Under the pieces are notes generated by a model. That model was not told the DNA's origin. It did no database searches and worked only from the letters and a program-made list of their open reading frames with translations. A program made the position numbers and the translations under genes. A DNA stretch of 64,000 nucleotides from Gammaproteobacteria bacterium (lineage in GTDB: Bacteria > Pseudomonadota > Gammaproteobacteria > GCA-001735895): positions 18,314-82,313 of the forward strand of contig JABHSO010000025.1 of the NCBI GenBank assembly GCA_018669845.1, in the 5' to 3' direction. This document shows positions 62,673 through 64,000 of the stretch, one piece after another; the stretch's first letter is position 1; each line of letters starts with the position of its first letter.

Positions 62673-64000
62673 ATGAAAACCGAATTAGTTACCTGGTATA
62701 GAATACAGCACTACTCAGCATATTTGATTGGGTTTGTAAGTTTCACTGTTCTGCTGCTATTTATCTGGCTAGGACAGTATGCTCATCCTTCTTCTGATGA
62801 CTTCTGTATGGCAACTGGCATAAGAAATGAAGGCTTGTTGTCTCATCTGTGGAATCATTATATGGAGTGGAGTGGGCGATATTCAGGGAATGCCCTGTAT
62901 GCAATTTATCCACTTATTTTTGGCATGTTGAGCGGGCTTACCTTTATGCCGGCAATATTGATTTTATTATTATTTCTGGCCTGTAGTTACTTCTTATCAA
63001 ACTTATTTAATTTAAGATTACTATCAAAATCGGTACTGCTAATTTCACTTAGCTTTGTCTGCATTTTTTTACTAGGTATGAAACATACTGCTAGCAGTCT
63101 GTACTGGCCTGCAGGTGCTTTGAGTTATCAGACGGCTAATATTTTGTTGCTTTTTACCATGGGTTTAATGGTCCGTCTGATGGACAGGTTAAGGCAGCAA
63201 AAAAGTTATAACCGGGTTCTATTTTCTCTTGTCATTGTTATCTTTCTCGGTATGGGGACCAATGAGACCGATATGCTAGCCTTAAGTGGCTTAGTTGGCA
63301 TGGCATTACTGATTCACCTGCGTTCAGGCTGGGCTGCTCTTAAACCCTGGATGATTTTAATAGTTGTTACACTGATCTGTTTTTTGATAGTCTATTTCGC
63401 ACCGGGTAATACCATTCGTGAAGCATCTTTTCCTTTACGACATGATTGGACTAGAGCTATAAAAGGCAGCATGGATATGGGCTGGTGGGTTTTGTCTGGA
63501 TGGTTACTAAATCCTCTTTTTATTGTAGCGACACTGCTTTCTCCATTTGCAATAGCAAAGCTTTACTCTTTGTCTTCCAGGACTTTTAATATTTCAAATA
63601 CACAACTGGTAGCAGTGATATCAGTCACTTTAGTTTTACCCTTTGCATTGCAATTTCCTGCCTGGTGGGCAATGGGGGGATGGCCTCCACCTCGTACAGT
63701 TGATGCGACTTATTTTGTTTTTATCGTAAGCTGGTTTTTTATGTCGGGAATGTTAACCATTCGTTTTGCTACAACAGGATTTGTAAATTCAAGTAGTAAA
63801 TATTACTCGACATCTTCAAGTATTACTTTCTCAGTGGGTGCTGTATTATTTTTTCTGGCCGTACTGGGTAACTTCAAATTTCAACGTGCCCAGCAGGATC
63901 TCTGGCAACGTGCAGAACCTTTTAATGAATATATGCAACAGCGTTACTCTTTAATGAAACAAGCTGTGACATATCAGCACTTTTCACTGCTGGTTCCTGC
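62673..64000 (+). CDS. DUF6056-like multi-pass membrane protein (3' end outside window)
   Basis: Open frame running to the window edge, so at least 442 residues and incomplete at its C-terminus. It has about ten hydrophobic helices. The early periplasmic loop contains HPSSDDFCMATGIRNEG and YMEWSGRYSGNALYAIYP, the marks of the DUF6056 family, whose members resemble GT-C-type polyprenyl-linked sugar transferases. Asp residues in SSDDF would be in the catalytic loop of such enzymes. The substrate is unknown. The ATG at 62673 has only a weak upstream site. Confidence 0.75.
   Translation, partial: MKTELVTWYRIQHYSAYLIGFVSFTVLLLFIWLGQYAHPSSDDFCMATGIRNEGLLSHLWNHYMEWSGRYSGNALYAIYPLIFGMLSGLTFMPAILILLLFLACSYFLSNLFNLRLLSKSVLLISLSFVCIFLLGMKHTASSLYWPAGALSYQTANILLLFTMGLMVRLMDRLRQQKSYNRVLFSLVIVIFLGMGTNETDMLALSGLVGMALLIHLRSGWAALKPWMILIVVTLICFLIVYFAPGNTIREASFPLRHDWTRAIKGSMDMGWWVLSGWLLNPLFIVATLLSPFAIAKLYSLSSRTFNISNTQLVAVISVTLVLPFALQFPAWWAMGGWPPPRTVDATYFVFIVSWFFMSGMLTIRFATTGFVNSSSKYYSTSSSITFSVGAVLFFLAVLGNFKFQRAQQDLWQRAEPFNEYMQQRYSLMKQAVTYQHFSLLVP

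Overview
The window looks like chromosome from a motile, Gram-negative gammaproteobacterium of moderate-to-low GC. The evidence is flgGHI, SecDF-YajC, lipoproteins with lipoboxes, an MlaC-type protein, Slt, and DUF1415/DUF523/DUF6524-type proteins. Gene density is high and intergenic gaps are short. Two families of dispersed inverted repeats sit in the gaps. No phage, transposase or CRISPR array was seen. I cannot name the genus.

Layout. 1-16.6 kb: mixed housekeeping and membrane genes (HPP and CBS proteins, Nudix, SulP transporter, FAH-family enzyme, DUF188 protein, a two-component system whose regulator is split by a frameshift, a beta-propeller lipoprotein, a lipase-maturation-factor-like protein, an unrecognised 386-aa protein with a 36-codon ORF behind it, a DMT transporter, fumC, DUF1415). 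16.6-23.3 kb: DUF523; a membrane protein joining a Pycsar-effector-like (DUF5706) domain to a propeller; an EEP-family phosphodiesterase; a VOC protein; a three-gene MlaC / TolQ-like / TolR-like operon; and tRNA-Leu(CAA). 23.6-33 kb: queA-tgt, a family I CoA-transferase, a HAMP membrane protein, yajC-secD-secF and a double-rhodanese protein. 33.2-36 kb: flgG-flgH-flgI behind a clear sigma-54 promoter. 36-43.9 kb: a coiled-coil SPOR-like protein, Slt, redox enzymes and small membrane proteins.

44-62.4 kb is the most notable part: a tungsten/ferredoxin redox island. On the minus strand, genes matching the AorABCDE set of tungsten aldehyde:acceptor oxidoreductases run FeS subunit, W-pterin catalytic subunit, FAD/NAD subunit, MoaD-like, an extra small protein, MoeB-like. 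A strong terminator-like hairpin lies between the catalytic and FAD subunit genes. Divergent from them is tupA (tungstate-binding protein). Next comes a complete Rnf complex in the order rnfB-[giant PFOR]-rnfC-D-G-E-A plus a small Cys-rich NqrM-like membrane protein. A divergent LysR regulator and tupB (tungstate permease) close the island; no tupC is seen. The genes suggest a shared ferredoxin pool: AOR and PFOR could reduce ferredoxin from aldehydes and 2-oxoacids, and Rnf could couple it to NAD+ and an ion gradient. The reverse, acid reduction driven by Rnf, is also possible. The window ends inside a DUF6056-like multi-pass membrane protein.
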